NCBI GenBank assembly: GCA_006384855.1
Contig: VCJN01003503.1
Location: 1 to 64,000, forward strand
DNA from: Tetraselmis striata
Lineage: Eukaryota > Chlorophyta > Chlorodendrophyceae > Chlorodendrales > Chlorodendraceae
DNA length: 64,000 nucleotides
Direction of reading: 5' to 3'
Part shown: in pieces, positions 21,434 to 33,312 of the stretch
How the letters are laid out: every line of letters starts with the position of its first letter
Position numbering within the stretch: position 1 is the stretch's first letter
The notes under the pieces: model-generated
Told to the model about the DNA's origin: nothing
Databases searched by the model: none
What the model saw: the letters and a program-made list of their open reading frames with translations, nothing else
Program-made: the position numbers and the translations under genes

Positions 21434-22804
21434 TTGGATTTCCAATTTCCAAGTTTCAGCCGGCCTGGGCTGGTTGCCAAGAACGAAGCCTTGTGTATTG
21501 GCGATACGAGGATGCGGGTGCCAGCTTGGACTCAAGCGCGAGCTCCGTCCGTGGCCTCTGTTTCGACGTTTCGCGTTCGTGGAGCAGACGGAGACCGTGC
21601 ACGTAAGAATCACACGTACCGATATTTGCACTTTTAAATTTTTTAAAAATGAATAGAAAAGCGCCCCCGGCGTCAGTGCGCGTATCGTCCGCTGCTGCGC
21701 GATGCTGACTGGCTCGCCTTCTTACGGGGTGAGGATAGCAGGCCGCGAGCAACACGCAAGTGGTCCATTCCCAGCGCTGCACTTGTATACCTTACGGCTC
21801 AAGGTGGCAGTTTGCTTTGAAACCGCTCTAAAGGGACAGCGCCTGCGCACTTCACACCGCGCCACCGAAGACGGGCGTCGGGTCTCCAACATGTATGTTG
21901 CGGCGCTTTCCGGAGGGCGATGCCTCCCTCGGTACGGCACGCCCAAAAAGACAAGCTCCCCACCCCGCGCTTATCGAGATCGCCGCCCCTGACGTGTGCC
22001 GCAGCACCTGTCATGCAGCACTACCCACCCTCGCCAGTGACTCCCCCCTTCGTACCGGCCTTGCCCATGTCACACACTCTGCCTGCCCAGCTGGTCGCGC
22101 GAACCCTACGGGTCCCTTACACCGCCAGTTTGTCGGCGCGACGTACAACACTGTAAATCTGTATATCCACCGTGCTTCCCTCCTTTTCGCCCTGCCCCCG
22201 GCAAGGCGGGTTGGGTAATAGAAGATAATTGGGGACCGGGGCGAGATCATTAGCAAAGGCCTAAGGCGTGTCCCGGCGGCCTCTGTGCCTTGTCCTTGCC
22301 TCGACAGCTCCGCTTACATCCCGTCGTCGCTGTCGGAAGTCGTACGCCCTCCTCAGATCACCCCTTCTCAACCCCCCCCCCCCCCCCCCCCCTGCGCCTT
22401 ATCCACCGTTTCTCCAGACACCCGTCCTGGCGTAGCGCCCGGCATCCCCACATGTACTGCTTTGAATGGATGTACACCATGCTCCGCTGGCTGCGAAGCG
22501 GTGGTAGGCTGCCGCTGATGGCGGTCTGAACTGTGCTTGCTGCGCGCTATGTTGTCACCACAGGAGAGGGCATGAAGCCCTGTCTTCCATCTCGCAAAGA
22601 CCTCCAAATCATGCACTTCGGCATGGATTCCCTGCCACGGTACGGTGGCATTGAAATTCGTCTGTGAGCGGACCTGTGGAGGCGAGGGCCTGGCCGGGGG
22701 GGGGGGGGGGGGGGGGGGGCTCAACAGCAAGCTAACGAGCTACGTATACCTACCCCCCCCCCCCCCCCCCCCGCCCCCCCTCCCTCCTCCCCCTTGCTGT
22801 GCAG
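21434..22804. other. Spacer with long homopolymers; no gene recognised
   Basis: Contains a C tract at 22,372-22,392, a G tract at 22,696-22,719 and a C tract at 22,753-22,772. The missing 5' exons of the coiled-coil gene could lie here or beyond copy A, but I cannot identify one. Confidence 0.45.
22696..22719. repeat. Poly-G tract, 24 nt
   Basis: Uninterrupted G run, followed 33 nt later by a 20-nt C run (22,753-22,772); the pair could fold on itself. Confidence 0.95.
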
Positions 22805-24162
22805 GCCGCTGCAGCGCGCGGCTCCCTGAAAGTATTCGCGGCGGCCAAGGGCGCCCGGACGCCGGATAGCAGCACAAGCGGAGATACGATCACGGTAGCC
22901 GTCCCCACACTGCGAGGACAGTGTCGCGGCCCTCTGCTGCGCTACGGGTGCCACCGCAACTATACAAACATTTGTGGTACATACATGTATACCACCCGTT
23001 GTTATTTTGCCCTACTATGGCCTCTGGCAGGCAGGATATGTGCTCATTCGCAGATTGCACAGCTGGCTGGGTTTTTGGCGCATCCATGTGATTGCGCAGC
23101 AGCGCTGCTTCACCGCTCAACCGCGCTGCGTATGCCGGCCCGCAGGAGTCCGTCGAGATGTTTGTTGCGCATGACGAGGACATGGGCATTTTTGGGCGCG
23201 CGAAGCAGATGGCGCGCAGGATTGTGCCGAGGCCCCGCAGCGGCAACACGTCGCCTAACACCGTTCCCGACACCGAGGACATCGCCCCGCCAAATGCGAG
23301 CGCCCCGGCAGCTGAAACCACCACGCCAGCCCCCGCACCAGCGCCAACACCGGTGCCTCTGCTGCCGGCGACCACTGCATCTGATAGCACAGGCCTCGAG
23401 AAGGTGGACGGGCAGGCAACTGCCATGGCTACCATGGCGCAGAAGAGGGCGCGCGCTCTTCAGGTACGCATGCTGACACAGGCACCGAGGGGGACTGCGT
23501 GGACATTTGTTCCGTCCCGTGTGTCCATGGCCCCACGTGCACGCACCATACCATGAGTAAACATTTTAACCATGATATACTGTCCGTGCATTGTTCACGG
23601 AGTATTATGACAGATTTTAAGCAGATAGACTGTCATTTCCCTTTTCAAAGGAAGCCCCGGGGGGGAAGGGAAGGGGGGTAAATCCAAACCTACGCTAGGC
23701 CACCCTAGGTCAACTCGCAATCCCCCCCCCCCCCCCCCCCGGCTCTCTGCTGAATATTTGGGTGTTTAAAAGTTAAGGCTTGAGGCGAGTTCTTCATGAC
23801 TGTAGGGCTACAGGGGTCTAGTCTTGAGGGTTTGAGGTCTGTATGGGATTAAACCTGTCAGGGGTGTGCGCACGGGCTGCATAGACGCATGCGCCCTGGC
23901 GCCATGTGGCGGCGGTGCCGAGCCGGCCCTGACGCGCGCCGTTGCTGTGCGGCAGGCGGAGCTGGGCATCGTGTCCTCGGAGCTGCGCGAGAAGAGCATG
24001 GAGGTGAAACAGTCGGAGAAAGTGATCCGGCAGAAGGACAGCGAGATCGCGGGGCTGAAGGGCATGCTGCAGCAAAAGGAGATGCAGGTGGTGGCGGCGC
24101 GATCCGAGCTCGTGGATGCGCGCGTGCAGCTGCAGGTGAGCCCCACCACCACCACCACACAA

Positions 24163-24209
<47 letters not shown>

Positions 24210-25752
24210 CTCCCCCACATGCTCCACTGTTCCATCTAAACTGCTGTATTAATGTAGTGCATTCGATTTACACATAGGGCATGTTTAGATCAGGGTTTTA
24301 GGGGAAAACCCAAACTTCCGTCTCATTGTACCATCTGATGCCAATCAACCAACCAACCTACTGGGTCGAACCGTGCGGAAACTCTGCCATTCCAGTGCGT
24401 AACTGGCGCCCTGAGCTACGCTGAAAAGCAATCTCACTTAACACTACTTCAGCGCCATCAGTAAACACCGATTTGGAAGAGGTGTTGATAGGAGCTGAAA
24501 GCAACTCCGGGAATGGCGGGGTATGCTTGAAGGATGTGGCTTCAATTGGCCAGGTTTTGATCAGGATATGTTCAGACAACTCATCGCTTCCCTATCGCTC
24601 CGCATCCCTCCCACTCCATCGTGTGAACGGTTGCATCCGGCAAAATCTTCACTGCCTGCATCCTCGGGGATGGAGGGTTCTTCGAAATCTGCTGTAGGGG
24701 GGTGTGTGCTCACTGTGCGCCTGCGGCCGGCCCATCGTTGTGCAGGAGAAGGACGGTGCGCTGCAGTCGGCGCTGGAGCAGCTGACATCGGCTGCAAGGG
24801 AGCGGTCGCAGCTGAGAAAGGATCTCATTGGAGCTCAGGTACGGTGTCCGCCCTCCGCTCGCATCTCCTCCCACAACGTGCGGCCTCCCTTTGCCATGCG
24901 GCAGCTGCATGAGCGCACAGCCTTCCACATCCCACCCATGTCATTGCTCTCATATACCCAAGCAGTGACCACCCTTGATTCCCGGGGGAGGGGGGGGGGT
25001 ATTTTGAGAGAGGGGGGGGTGGGGTTGGGGGCGGTCTTATCCTTTTTAGCCCCGCTCTCACCGCAGGGCTCTTAACAAATTCTTATGTGTGCAACCCCAA
25101 AGCAAGCGGTGGGCATAATATGCTGTCTTGCCTGAAATGAATGTGATGCTTTGGATAGATCGTAACCCCCCCCCCCCCCCCCTCGCCTCCCGTTCTCGGA
25201 ACTTGCAGACGGAGCTCATGGAGACCCGGGGTGAGATCGAGCGGTGGACCATCCACCTGAACCAGCTCAAGGCTGTCATGGATTCCGTGGACGTTGACGA
25301 GATGGAGGGCTCCGCCATGGAGGAAATGGCTGTCGAAGGCATCGCGGACCTGGACGCGGACCAGATGATTGACGACCAGTACTTTGACATGCTGATGGTG
25401 CGTGTGGGGCTGTTCCTTGGCTGCCCAGCAATATGCGCTTTGCTGCGGCACCGGCTGCATCGTTGCCCAACATCTGCTCATACCCAACCCACACTGGGTT
25501 TGCAAAGCAGGGAAAATACACAATCAGCTTGGTCTCTTGCCTCAGTTGCCACAAACTGTACGGAAATCGCAATTTGAGTCGGTGTTCGTGGGACCCGCAA
25601 CCAAACTCACTTGTCTTCCCTGCTGTTGTCTTGCTATGGTGCGCGTACAGGACCTGAACGATCTGGCTTCTACCCTAGCCAAGGAGGCCGCTCAGGACGA
25701 GGACACCTTCAGGCGGCTCGATCAGCACATGGGCGGCCAGCAGGATGTGTAG
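22805..25752 (+). CDS. Coiled-coil protein, 3' six exons
   Basis: Six exons bounded by CAG acceptors and GT donors, all in phase 0: 22,805-22,894; 23,146-23,463; 23,956-24,135; 24,746-24,838; 25,209-25,397; 25,651-25,752 (stop TAG). They encode about 323 residues. The first two are Ala/Pro/Thr-rich with a short basic motif (GIFGRAKQMARRIVPRPR). The next two are a continuous coiled coil (EKVIRQKDSEIAGLKGMLQQ, then ALEQLTSAARERSQLRKDL). The last two are acidic (DVDEMEGSAMEEMAVEG) and end FRRLDQHMGGQQDV. The gene begins at an acceptor, so earlier exons are missing; copy A of the YR family lies upstream and may have been inserted between. Kinesin, centriolar or vesicle-tethering proteins often end this way, but I cannot choose among them. 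Confidence 0.75.
23722..23740. repeat. Poly-C tract, 19 nt, intronic
   Basis: Lies in the third visible intron-side sequence of the coiled-coil gene. Confidence 0.95.
24165..24207. repeat. (CA)n microsatellite, intronic
   Basis: About 20 CA units shortly after the donor at 24,136. Confidence 0.95.
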
Positions 25753-26835
25753 GCGCACCGCTCGTTCTGATGAGCCGTGCAGTTAGCCCAGCCCCTCCCT
25801 TTATACTAGATAGTCACCGTGCGCGCCTAGAACAGACCTCGAGCATTGGTCTTTGAGACCAGCTTGGGCTGTGCTGACATGCCATGCCGTCCGTGGATGT
25901 TACACCTGCTCAACCTGCAGTCTCATTACACCAGCAGCGCTGTACAATACTCCCTCGTGCTTGGCCGTTGCAAACTAGAATCACCTTTGTCTTCCGCAAC
26001 TACAATGTATCAACAAGGTGTACTGAGATTTTTAAATCTTCGCTCTTTGCCCGCCATATGCTCCATGAGACGTGCTGCGTGGAAATGCCCATGCCGCTTG
26101 ACACGCACTCCCATCTTGCCTTAGCCTTCATCTCAGGGGCTCGTGGTGTAAAGACTCGCAAGTTGTTCCGCTACAGAACCGCTATCCACAGTACGGATAC
26201 GAGTGCAATGCACAGGACATTCTGCAAAGTAATCACAGCAAACGGCGGAATTCAGGCGGTGCTGGCAATGCTTGCGTACATCCATGACAGCGGGCTCAGA
26301 TTGAATAATGTCCCCGAATGCGTCGGGCGTGCTGCGCTGCCCCAAACTGCCGACGACGCAAGAAGAGTCCTCGGTGGAGGTGCTGGTATGCCCCTGGTGT
26401 CTGAGCGCCCCCCCCCCCCCCCCCTCCCAACATCCCTTCACCAAGTACGTGCTGGAGCACATCACTGTTGGTGCTGTCGTTGCCAAGCAATATCAAGAAT
26501 CCGGGCAGACCTAGCACTCGGATCCTCCGAGGCGGAGTTGCCAGACTCACCTGAGCTGCAAGACCCACCCACCCAGGCCACTCTCCGTGGCCGCGTCGGG
26601 AGTCATCGTCAACTTGCCTGTGCCACCTGTACCACCACATTATAGGAACTCGGAAATCGCGCTACTTGCGACGATGGCAGTTTTTCTGTTTTTGTGCTGT
26701 GGAGAGCGAGCGCTACCGCCAGCACCCTTCGTCTGCTACATTACCGTATGCCACGACCCGCCAGTACCAGTAACGTTACTCGTTGACCGGGCGCTGACAA
26801 TTATCACGATGAGCGACAAAATCCTGATAAGGCCA
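25753..26835. other. 3' flank of the coiled-coil gene; no gene recognised
   Basis: One plus-strand frame (25,884-26,645) is open for 253 codons, but its composition is not protein-like and it crosses a poly-C run at about 26,409-26,423. I do not call it. Confidence 0.45.
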
Positions 26836-27225
26836 TTTCAGAGTTGAGTCTGGTTTTGCCAAAAACGTCGCGCAGGCTATACGATAAAGAGCCGAAATCG
26901 GCAGGAAGGTAATAAAGTGAAAAGCGTGGAGGGAAAACGCAGGGAGGGCGCTGCGTGTAAACGCAGCGAAAACTGGAAGATGGCAGGCTCAGCTGTTATG
27001 GATGCTTTTATGTCTACGCGTGCAGCACCCCAAAAAGGCGCAACGACAGGTGCCTAGTTCCCGTACCATTGAGCAGCACTTGTAGCTGAAAAGCCGTTCG
27101 GTCACGCACGTGCGTGGAGGAAACCCCATAACCTAGTTTAGATCATTTCAAGTTGAGTCTGGTTTTGCCAGTTATGAGCGAACGGAGAGAGCGGTGGATT
27201 GACGGAGAAAGGGTAGCGCTAGGTC

Positions 27226-28575
27226 ATGAAGGAGTCACTGGGAAGGCCACCGCCGCGAAGTCATGTTATTGCACTTGGAAGTTGCGGAGGGGGGCGACGT
27301 GCGTGGCCAAAGAAGAACCATGCGCCAGGTGAAGAAGAACGTTGGGGTCGATGTAGTCCAGAAAGACGTCGGAGTTAGTGGCCCAGCCGCCTTGGTGGCG
27401 AATGTGGGACAATGAAACTCCGATGGCGTTGGCGGCAGACGCTGCTCCTTTGCGAAGTTTAGCTGTGTGAGGTCCAGGAAGTGTCGGCGGGAGGGACAGC
27501 ACCTACCAACAAGACGGACGGCTGTAGACAGCCAGTCCGACGTTGTAGCGGCGGTCCAAGGTTTTGACTGCTCGCTTGGGGTGACTGCCCAGAAGCAAGT
27601 TTGTTTCAGCCAAGGCAACAATAACCATGGGTACAGAATGTACGTTGTCGATGAAGTGGTGCAGGAGACGTGCAACTCGGTTGTGACACCGGAAGGAGAA
27701 GCACGCGCAGGTCGTCGGGTCCCCGTCGGCCAGCGCGGCCTTTCTCGCGGTACACCTGCAGGGTAATGTTATAATCGTCGACATGCACATCCCGCACTCG
27801 GCAGGAGACGCCAGTAAGTCCCCTGGCAAAGAACATGAAGTTGACAACCGAGGCCAAGAGGGCCGGGAAGTCGTGCTGGTACTCTGAGGTGAGAGCAGGC
27901 ACAATCAACTCGGCCCTCTCGACGAAGCTGTAAGCTACATCAGCAGGCAGAGGAACTCGCAAAGGGGCGGCTTCCAGACGGCGCTGCCGCAGCATCAGCC
28001 CACGCCTAGTTGTAGCAAGGTGTAGGCTGTCCTTGGCAATTGGGTCGAGGTTGTGCAGCTCGAAGAACGTGTTGATTGCAGACAGGCAGGGTTGCAGTGA
28101 CTTAGCTCCAATGTGCCCTCGCTCACCAATCCAGGCAATGTACCGGACGACAGTAACAGTGGTCGCCTCCAGCGGGCTGACGGTCTCGGAGTCGTGGCAG
28201 AACTCTGCGAAATGAGACAGTATATATGCCGGCGTAGCTCTTGAGTGTCTGAGCGGTGAGGGAGCAAGTCGAGCGTCCGCTGCCCTAGCTCGTCTGAGCC
28301 GCCGAAAGCATCATGCAGTCGAGATCGCAGTGAAGCGGCCCAGGGGGCGACATCTTCGGGCTCGTCAATTACGTAAGTGCGTCGTTTTACCGACAGAGTT
28401 CCAAGGGGGCGACTACTGTTTGCGAAGTACTCGGCAGCAACGGTTAGATTCCCGGCGGTTGGCCGGTAGTTGCTGGACGGGTTTGCAGTAGCACCAGTAC
28501 GGGGTTGCGGGGCTAGGTTCGTCGGACGCAGTGATGAAATGGTACGGGAGGCGGTTGGTTGAACCGCCGTGTGCA
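27226..28575 (-). pseudogene. Tyrosine recombinase of copy B, decayed
   Basis: Matches copy D in several frames. The start codon is lost (ATG to ACG), about 40 codons are missing near the N-terminus (after ISSLRP the sequence jumps to NLAPQ), and frameshifts occur in the core-binding domain (near 28,220) and in the HxxR region (about 27,450, where HSLR is destroyed). REKGRAGRRGP and the DYIDP nucleophile segment are still readable. Confidence 0.85.
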
Positions 28576-28783
28576 GGTGTGCGGATGGTTGAGCCGCACT
28601 CGGCTGTAGCTGTAAGAAGCGCCACACCGAGGAAGGTCTAAATGAAGTCTGTAAGGTGGAGGGGTAAGGTCCTGACACATGGCGCTCATCCCGTCGTTGA
28701 GCTGCAAGGGGGCGTTTTGCGGCGGTCACCAAAAGGTGGCCTCGCAAAGCTCCTGCGGCTCCGACGAAAGGCGCCCCACACCG

Positions 28784-30118
28784 TCACTCGTGCTCACCTT
28801 CGCGGCCACGCCCGCGTCCACCACCACGTCCTCGCCCACGCCCGCGCCCTGCAGCTGCTGCCGCTACCCGAGCAGTACCGGTTGCTTTGGCGCGGCTGGC
28901 CACTGTCGCATCGAAGACGCGACGCTCGTGAGGTCCCCAAAAATCGCGGAACCCAGATGCTCAGAAGCATGCTGAAAGTGCTGGGCTCGCAGCACGTCTA
29001 GAACACCTTGGTCACCGTGTACACGCTTGACTTCATTGAATCTCCGTTGGAAGGCGAAACGAAAGCGACACGCCTTGTCGATGGTTTCGGCGTGGTTCCG
29101 AGCTCTCGCGAGGTAGGGGGTGAAGTCCTGACTAGCAGCGGGGACGTAGATAGGGCAGCAGCTCGTCGAGAGCCACGAAAAATGCGGCCGCGGCGCTTCG
29201 AGTTGCGACGCCCGATGGCACACTAGTACTTGGCGCCGGCGGCTCGCAGCGTGTGGGGGTGGGTAGGAGCTACTTACTGGCGCTGCTGCGATGGTTAACT
29301 GCCCGCCCGCACTTGCTGTAAAACATGAGGTTCGAGCCTACGATGCCGTTGGGCGTTGGCCGTTGCTCTGGTCGTCACGGAGCTGATTGTGAGGCGTTAA
29401 AGTACAGCATGGCGGAAGTCCCAAAGATTACGGGTAGGCGCGCGAGGTGCGATGTGGGCCCAATGTACTATGGGGACGGCACGGCATGGTATTGGTAGCA
29501 ATATTACGGAATGCATGCCGGCGGGCACTTCATTGCGACTACCGGGCCTAGCAGAATAGTGGCGATTACACGTTCTATACAGCAATTACAAACCCATTCC
29601 GTGGGAAAATCGCGATCACGGGCCATTACAGTGTAATTACGAGACATGCTGGGAGGCTAGTGAATGGGCCCCGAAACACGACATCCATAGATACTTCTCC
29701 TGGGCCGGCAGACGCCGGTCATCTTGCTTGAGGTACTCGTTCGTTAGGTCGGTGCTCAAGGGAAGGAGTCCACGCACTCGGGTGACCGGTCGAACGGCCT
29801 CGTAACCAGACTCTGCTCGCTGCAGTAGCTCTGGCACCGCGAGGTAGGCATCCTCGTCACTCACGGATTTTGCTCCGACACGCGGCCGCTCTGGGCAAGC
29901 TCTAGCAAGTCGGGGCGCTCTGCGGCTCCCCCGCTGCTTGCCGGCTGTCCCGCGATGCGCTGCCCGGAGCCGGAACCATGTGCTCCTTCTCCATCAACAA
30001 CGCGCTCATCAGGAGCCGTCAATTGGGCCAACGTTGTAGCAAGCTCGCGCATTAATGTAGACTGGGCACGCAACTCAAGCGTCGGCTCAACGACGGGTTC
30101 TTCTCATCGATTTGGCAT
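28784..30118 (-). pseudogene. Gag-like ORF1 of copy B, decayed
   Basis: A TGA appears at the fifth codon after the ATG at 30,118, by a short insertion relative to copies A, C and D. Later blocks (VPELLQRAESGYEAVRPV, RARNHAETIDKA, EHLGSAIFGDL) are recognisable in shifting frames, with extra sequence near 29,240-29,690 that is absent from the other copies and may be a secondary insertion. Ends in a degraded Arg/Gly-type tail. Confidence 0.8.
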
Positions 30119-30420
30119 GGTAACGCACGGACGTACGGATGAGAATATCACACACGGGTTGTGAGCCGGGTGTGGTCTTGAACAACCTGGGGTGACCTTG
30201 CTCGCAACTGGTTACGAGACAGTTTTTACATCGCCGCGTGTAACGCAGCGAAAACTGGAAGAAGGCAGGGTCAACTGTTATGGCTGCTTTTATGTCTAAT
30301 CGTGCTGCACCCAAAAAAGGCGCAACGACAGGTGCCTAGTTCCCGTACCACTGAGCAACACTTGTAGCTGAAAAGCGGTTAGGTCAAGGGAGGAAACCCC
30401 ATAAACAAGTATATTAGATC

Positions 30421-30892
30421 AGTAAAAATTGTTAGTGTGTTTTAGGTAACCCCCCCCTCTAATCTGACCCGCCCCTCCATAAGTTTTGTAGCTGGCTGAT
30501 GTAATGTGTAAAGTACTATCGACATCAGTGTCCGGGGGGAAAGTGCTGTAATTGTCCATATATTGTGTACGGGGCACGGCTGCCATACATGTAGTTGTGC
30601 ATATCAAGGCATGAGGGCAGCATTCAGAGCACAACAAACCACGCGATTAAAGTAATGTTCTATGGCTGCCACTGCCCCACTGCCACTGCCTTCTGGCGTG
30701 TGCCCACCATACATATGGTCATATATTTGATGTGAGTGTTGGCTGCTACTGCATGCTGCTTGTCTAGATGGCGCTGCGCCTCTTTCCCGCTCTAGTTGTT
30801 GCTGCTTGCTCGTGCCATTAGTTGCATATCCTTTGCAGTGATGTATCTCTTTGTTATTGACCACGCATGTCTGGCACATAGGCAACAAATCC
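30421..30892. other. 3' flank of the unrecognised minus-strand gene
   Basis: AT-richer DNA; a minus frame continues through part of it (CQTCVVNNKEIHHCKGY near 30,830), which may be an alternative 3' exon of the neighbouring gene. Confidence 0.35.
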
Positions 30893-32611
30893 TCAGTATA
30901 TGGGTGATAGATGTTTGTCAATAATGAAGGCGCCATCTTTATCTTTGGATGTGCCTGCGCAACAAGCATCACATAGCATAGGATCCATGTCGATCTCTGC
31001 GTCGTCACCATAGTAGAGCATGTGCTGCTTTGCGCCGTTGTAGAACCATGACTCCTCAACTTGGTCACATGTGAGCGTGTCGTCGCTCTGAAATGCAAAG
31101 TGCATGGGGTGGTCTGGATCAAGGGGTTGCATGCCACAAACATATGTGGTTGATGCCATGACATCATGCAGGGCATGATTGGCCAACAACCTGCAAGTAG
31201 CATGGGATGTATTCAATACATCACCGGTGTAATGTCCACAATGTAAATACATTTAACAAATGTGTCAAGCAAGATGTGCACAGCACACCCACCTGCTGGC
31301 AGTCAGCTCTTCTTGGGTATATGGTTTAGCTGGCTTCAGGTTGATTGGCGCCTTGGTGGAGTGGATGCATCTCGGCTTCATGCAATCTGGCTTGTTGCAA
31401 AGCACATGCCCCGTGATGTTTGCAGCCTTGCTAATGCTGAAGTTTTCCGGTTGGGGATGAAATGGATCTTGGATAGTTGCGTCTCATCGTTGCAAACGCT
31501 GCGTGCTGAACACGGCTGGCATGAGCGCTTTGTCCTACTTGACCAGCGGCGGCGGGAGTGGCTACCGCCTGACTTCCAGGGGCACGAGTAGAAGCACTAC
31601 CAGCAGGCGGTGGTGCCCTCCGAGGTGCCCGCCTGGTGTTAGCGCGGCAGCCTTGCTCAGCTGGTGCTCGTATGTGAAGTAGGGCTGCAACATGGACTCC
31701 ATGAGGGACATGTACTGGAATCCAGCCTCTCTATCCTCTTTACTGCTTTCACTATCTGGCACGGGGACTGTCTTGGGGATGGGCATGGGCTGCCGAGAGT
31801 AGGACAGAGGGAGCATCCGACAGCGCGGGCCGTGTTCTAGGGTTGTTTGCGAGAGGGGTCGGGGTGGGACGAGCGATGCTCAACAATACGTGGAGGCAGT
31901 GCATGAAGCAGAGCAGGCAAGCTTGCAAGTTCGAGCAAAGGAACGCATTCTACATAGATTAATACGTGCCTGAGTTCTTGGGGTCCGAAATCACGTCGAA
32001 CATTGCCGTTGTGAGAGGGAACAAAGCCGCAACTATATGCTGCAGAAAAGTCTTCCGCCCCTCAACGGCAGCCTCCGCTTTTGTACACCCAGCCTTGCGC
32101 TCTTTTAGCCAGTCCAAAATCAGGTAGTGAAGCCTCTCTTTCGCATCTCTGGGGGATATGGCAGCAGGTTTAGTGCATGCGTTTGCTGCGGGTTTGGGCT
32201 GCTAGCAACAAGGTAGGCAGTGGCGTCTGCCCCCCGAGTGCGGGCGCGTCGGACTTCCTGTAGCGTCACGTCGAACTTGAAGTGCCGAGTGGGCACCTCT
32301 TCCAACACATCCCACAAATTGTCCTGAAGCATGCGGCTGCCACCGGACTCGCCAGCTACACGCTGCCTCTTCTTGCCCGAGGATGGCGAGATGAACAACT
32401 CATGCTCCACGACGACCACTGCAATGTGTTCAATGAGCTCAAAGGACAGGCTAGGGTCCACGTCGTTCACTGCATACTCTAGCATGATGCCGCGCACGGT
32501 ACGGGCTTCTAGCCAATCATGCTCTAGGGGATAGAGCACGGGCCTAGCGGAAAGCGCCCTGCCGTCCCACTTCACCTCGACCTTCACGACGTGCCTGATG
32601 GATACCGACAT
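30893..32611 (-). pseudogene. Unrecognised gene, at least four coding blocks, with frame breaks
   Basis: Minus-strand blocks in order are as follows. (1) 32,611-32,120: 163 codons from ATG, with EHDWLEARTVRGIMLEYAVN and HFKFDVTLQEVRRART. (2) About 32,160-31,967: a different frame, RLHYLILDWLKERKAGCTKA to FDVISDPKNSGTY, reached by a one-base shift near 32,150. (3) 31,816-about 31,640: SSKEDREAGFQYMSLMESML. (4) About 31,475-31,293: Cys-rich CNKPDCMKPRCIHSTKAP, spliced in phase by a GTGGGT donor to 31,190-30,893 (HALHDVMASTTYVCGMQP, QVEESWFYNGAKQHMLYY, MLCDACC). Cys pairs suggest metal binding. Composition and codon use look like real protein, but I recognise no family. It sits between two mobile elements, so it could itself belong to one. 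The frame breaks argue for decay, although some may be sequence errors. Confidence 0.5.
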
Positions 32612-33013
32612 GGTATCAGCTATCCAAGTCGAAGGCTAGCGACGTGAGGTAGGCGTGGTTGTTATAGACTGATAGGTATTTGCGCTCGGGCCGACAGCAG
32701 CATGCCGGCCTAGCCGCGCCGGAGGCGGCGCCGGCGGCGGCAGTGCTGGTGAGGGTTGTGCGGTGCGTACCCGTACGGTACGGCGGTTAGGTGGAGCCGG
32801 TAAGGAAAGCGGAAAGTACTAGCATCAAAACTTTGGGCCAGACAGGGCCAGATACAAAATCTCCCCCCCCCCCCCCCCTTCTTGTTTGAGCGAGATGTGG
32901 CACCTAAAACACACTAACAATTCTTACATACTGGCCTAATGTACATATATCTATATAATATACATATGTACGTATGCATATATGTACATGTGTATCTACA
33001 TAACATACATATT
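32612..33013. other. AT-rich tract with poly-C run, target region of copy C
   Basis: A C run lies at about 32,862-32,878. A TA/CA/TG-rich stretch (32,935-33,013, many ACATATAT and GTACATA units) leads directly into the element end GATCTAAAC. Confidence 0.6.
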
Positions 33014-33312
33014 GATCTAAACTAGTTTATGGCGTTTCCTTCCTTGACCTAACCGCTTTTCAACTACAAGTGCTGCTCAGTGGTACGGGAACTAGGCATC
33101 AGTTGTTGCGCCCTTTTTGGGTGCAGCACGAGTAGACATAAAAGCAGCCAGAACAGCTGAGCCTGCCATCTTCCAGTTTTCGCTGCGTTCCACGCAGCGA
33201 TGTAAAAACTGTCTCGTAACCAGTTGCGAGCACGGTCACCCCATGTTGTTCAAGACCACACCCGGCTCACCACCCGAGTGTGATATTCTCGTCCGTACGT
33301 CCGTGCGTTACC

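Larger units (their letters stand above)
26836..30420 (-). mobile_element. RT-less YR element, copy B
   Basis: On the minus strand: A1 (30,420 down to about 30,232), gag-like ORF1, recombinase, B1 (about 27,171-27,147), A2 (about 27,145-26,950) and B2 (about 26,950-26,836). Full split-repeat layout but both ORFs broken. It is the longest and most diverged copy. Confidence 0.88.

Noticed and set aside
23818..24252. Overlapping frames rich in His-Thr or Val-Cys
   Set aside because: Translations of the (CA)n microsatellite.
25884..26645. 253-codon plus-strand frame
   Set aside because: No motif, unlike coding composition, and it runs through a poly-C tract after the end of the coiled-coil gene.
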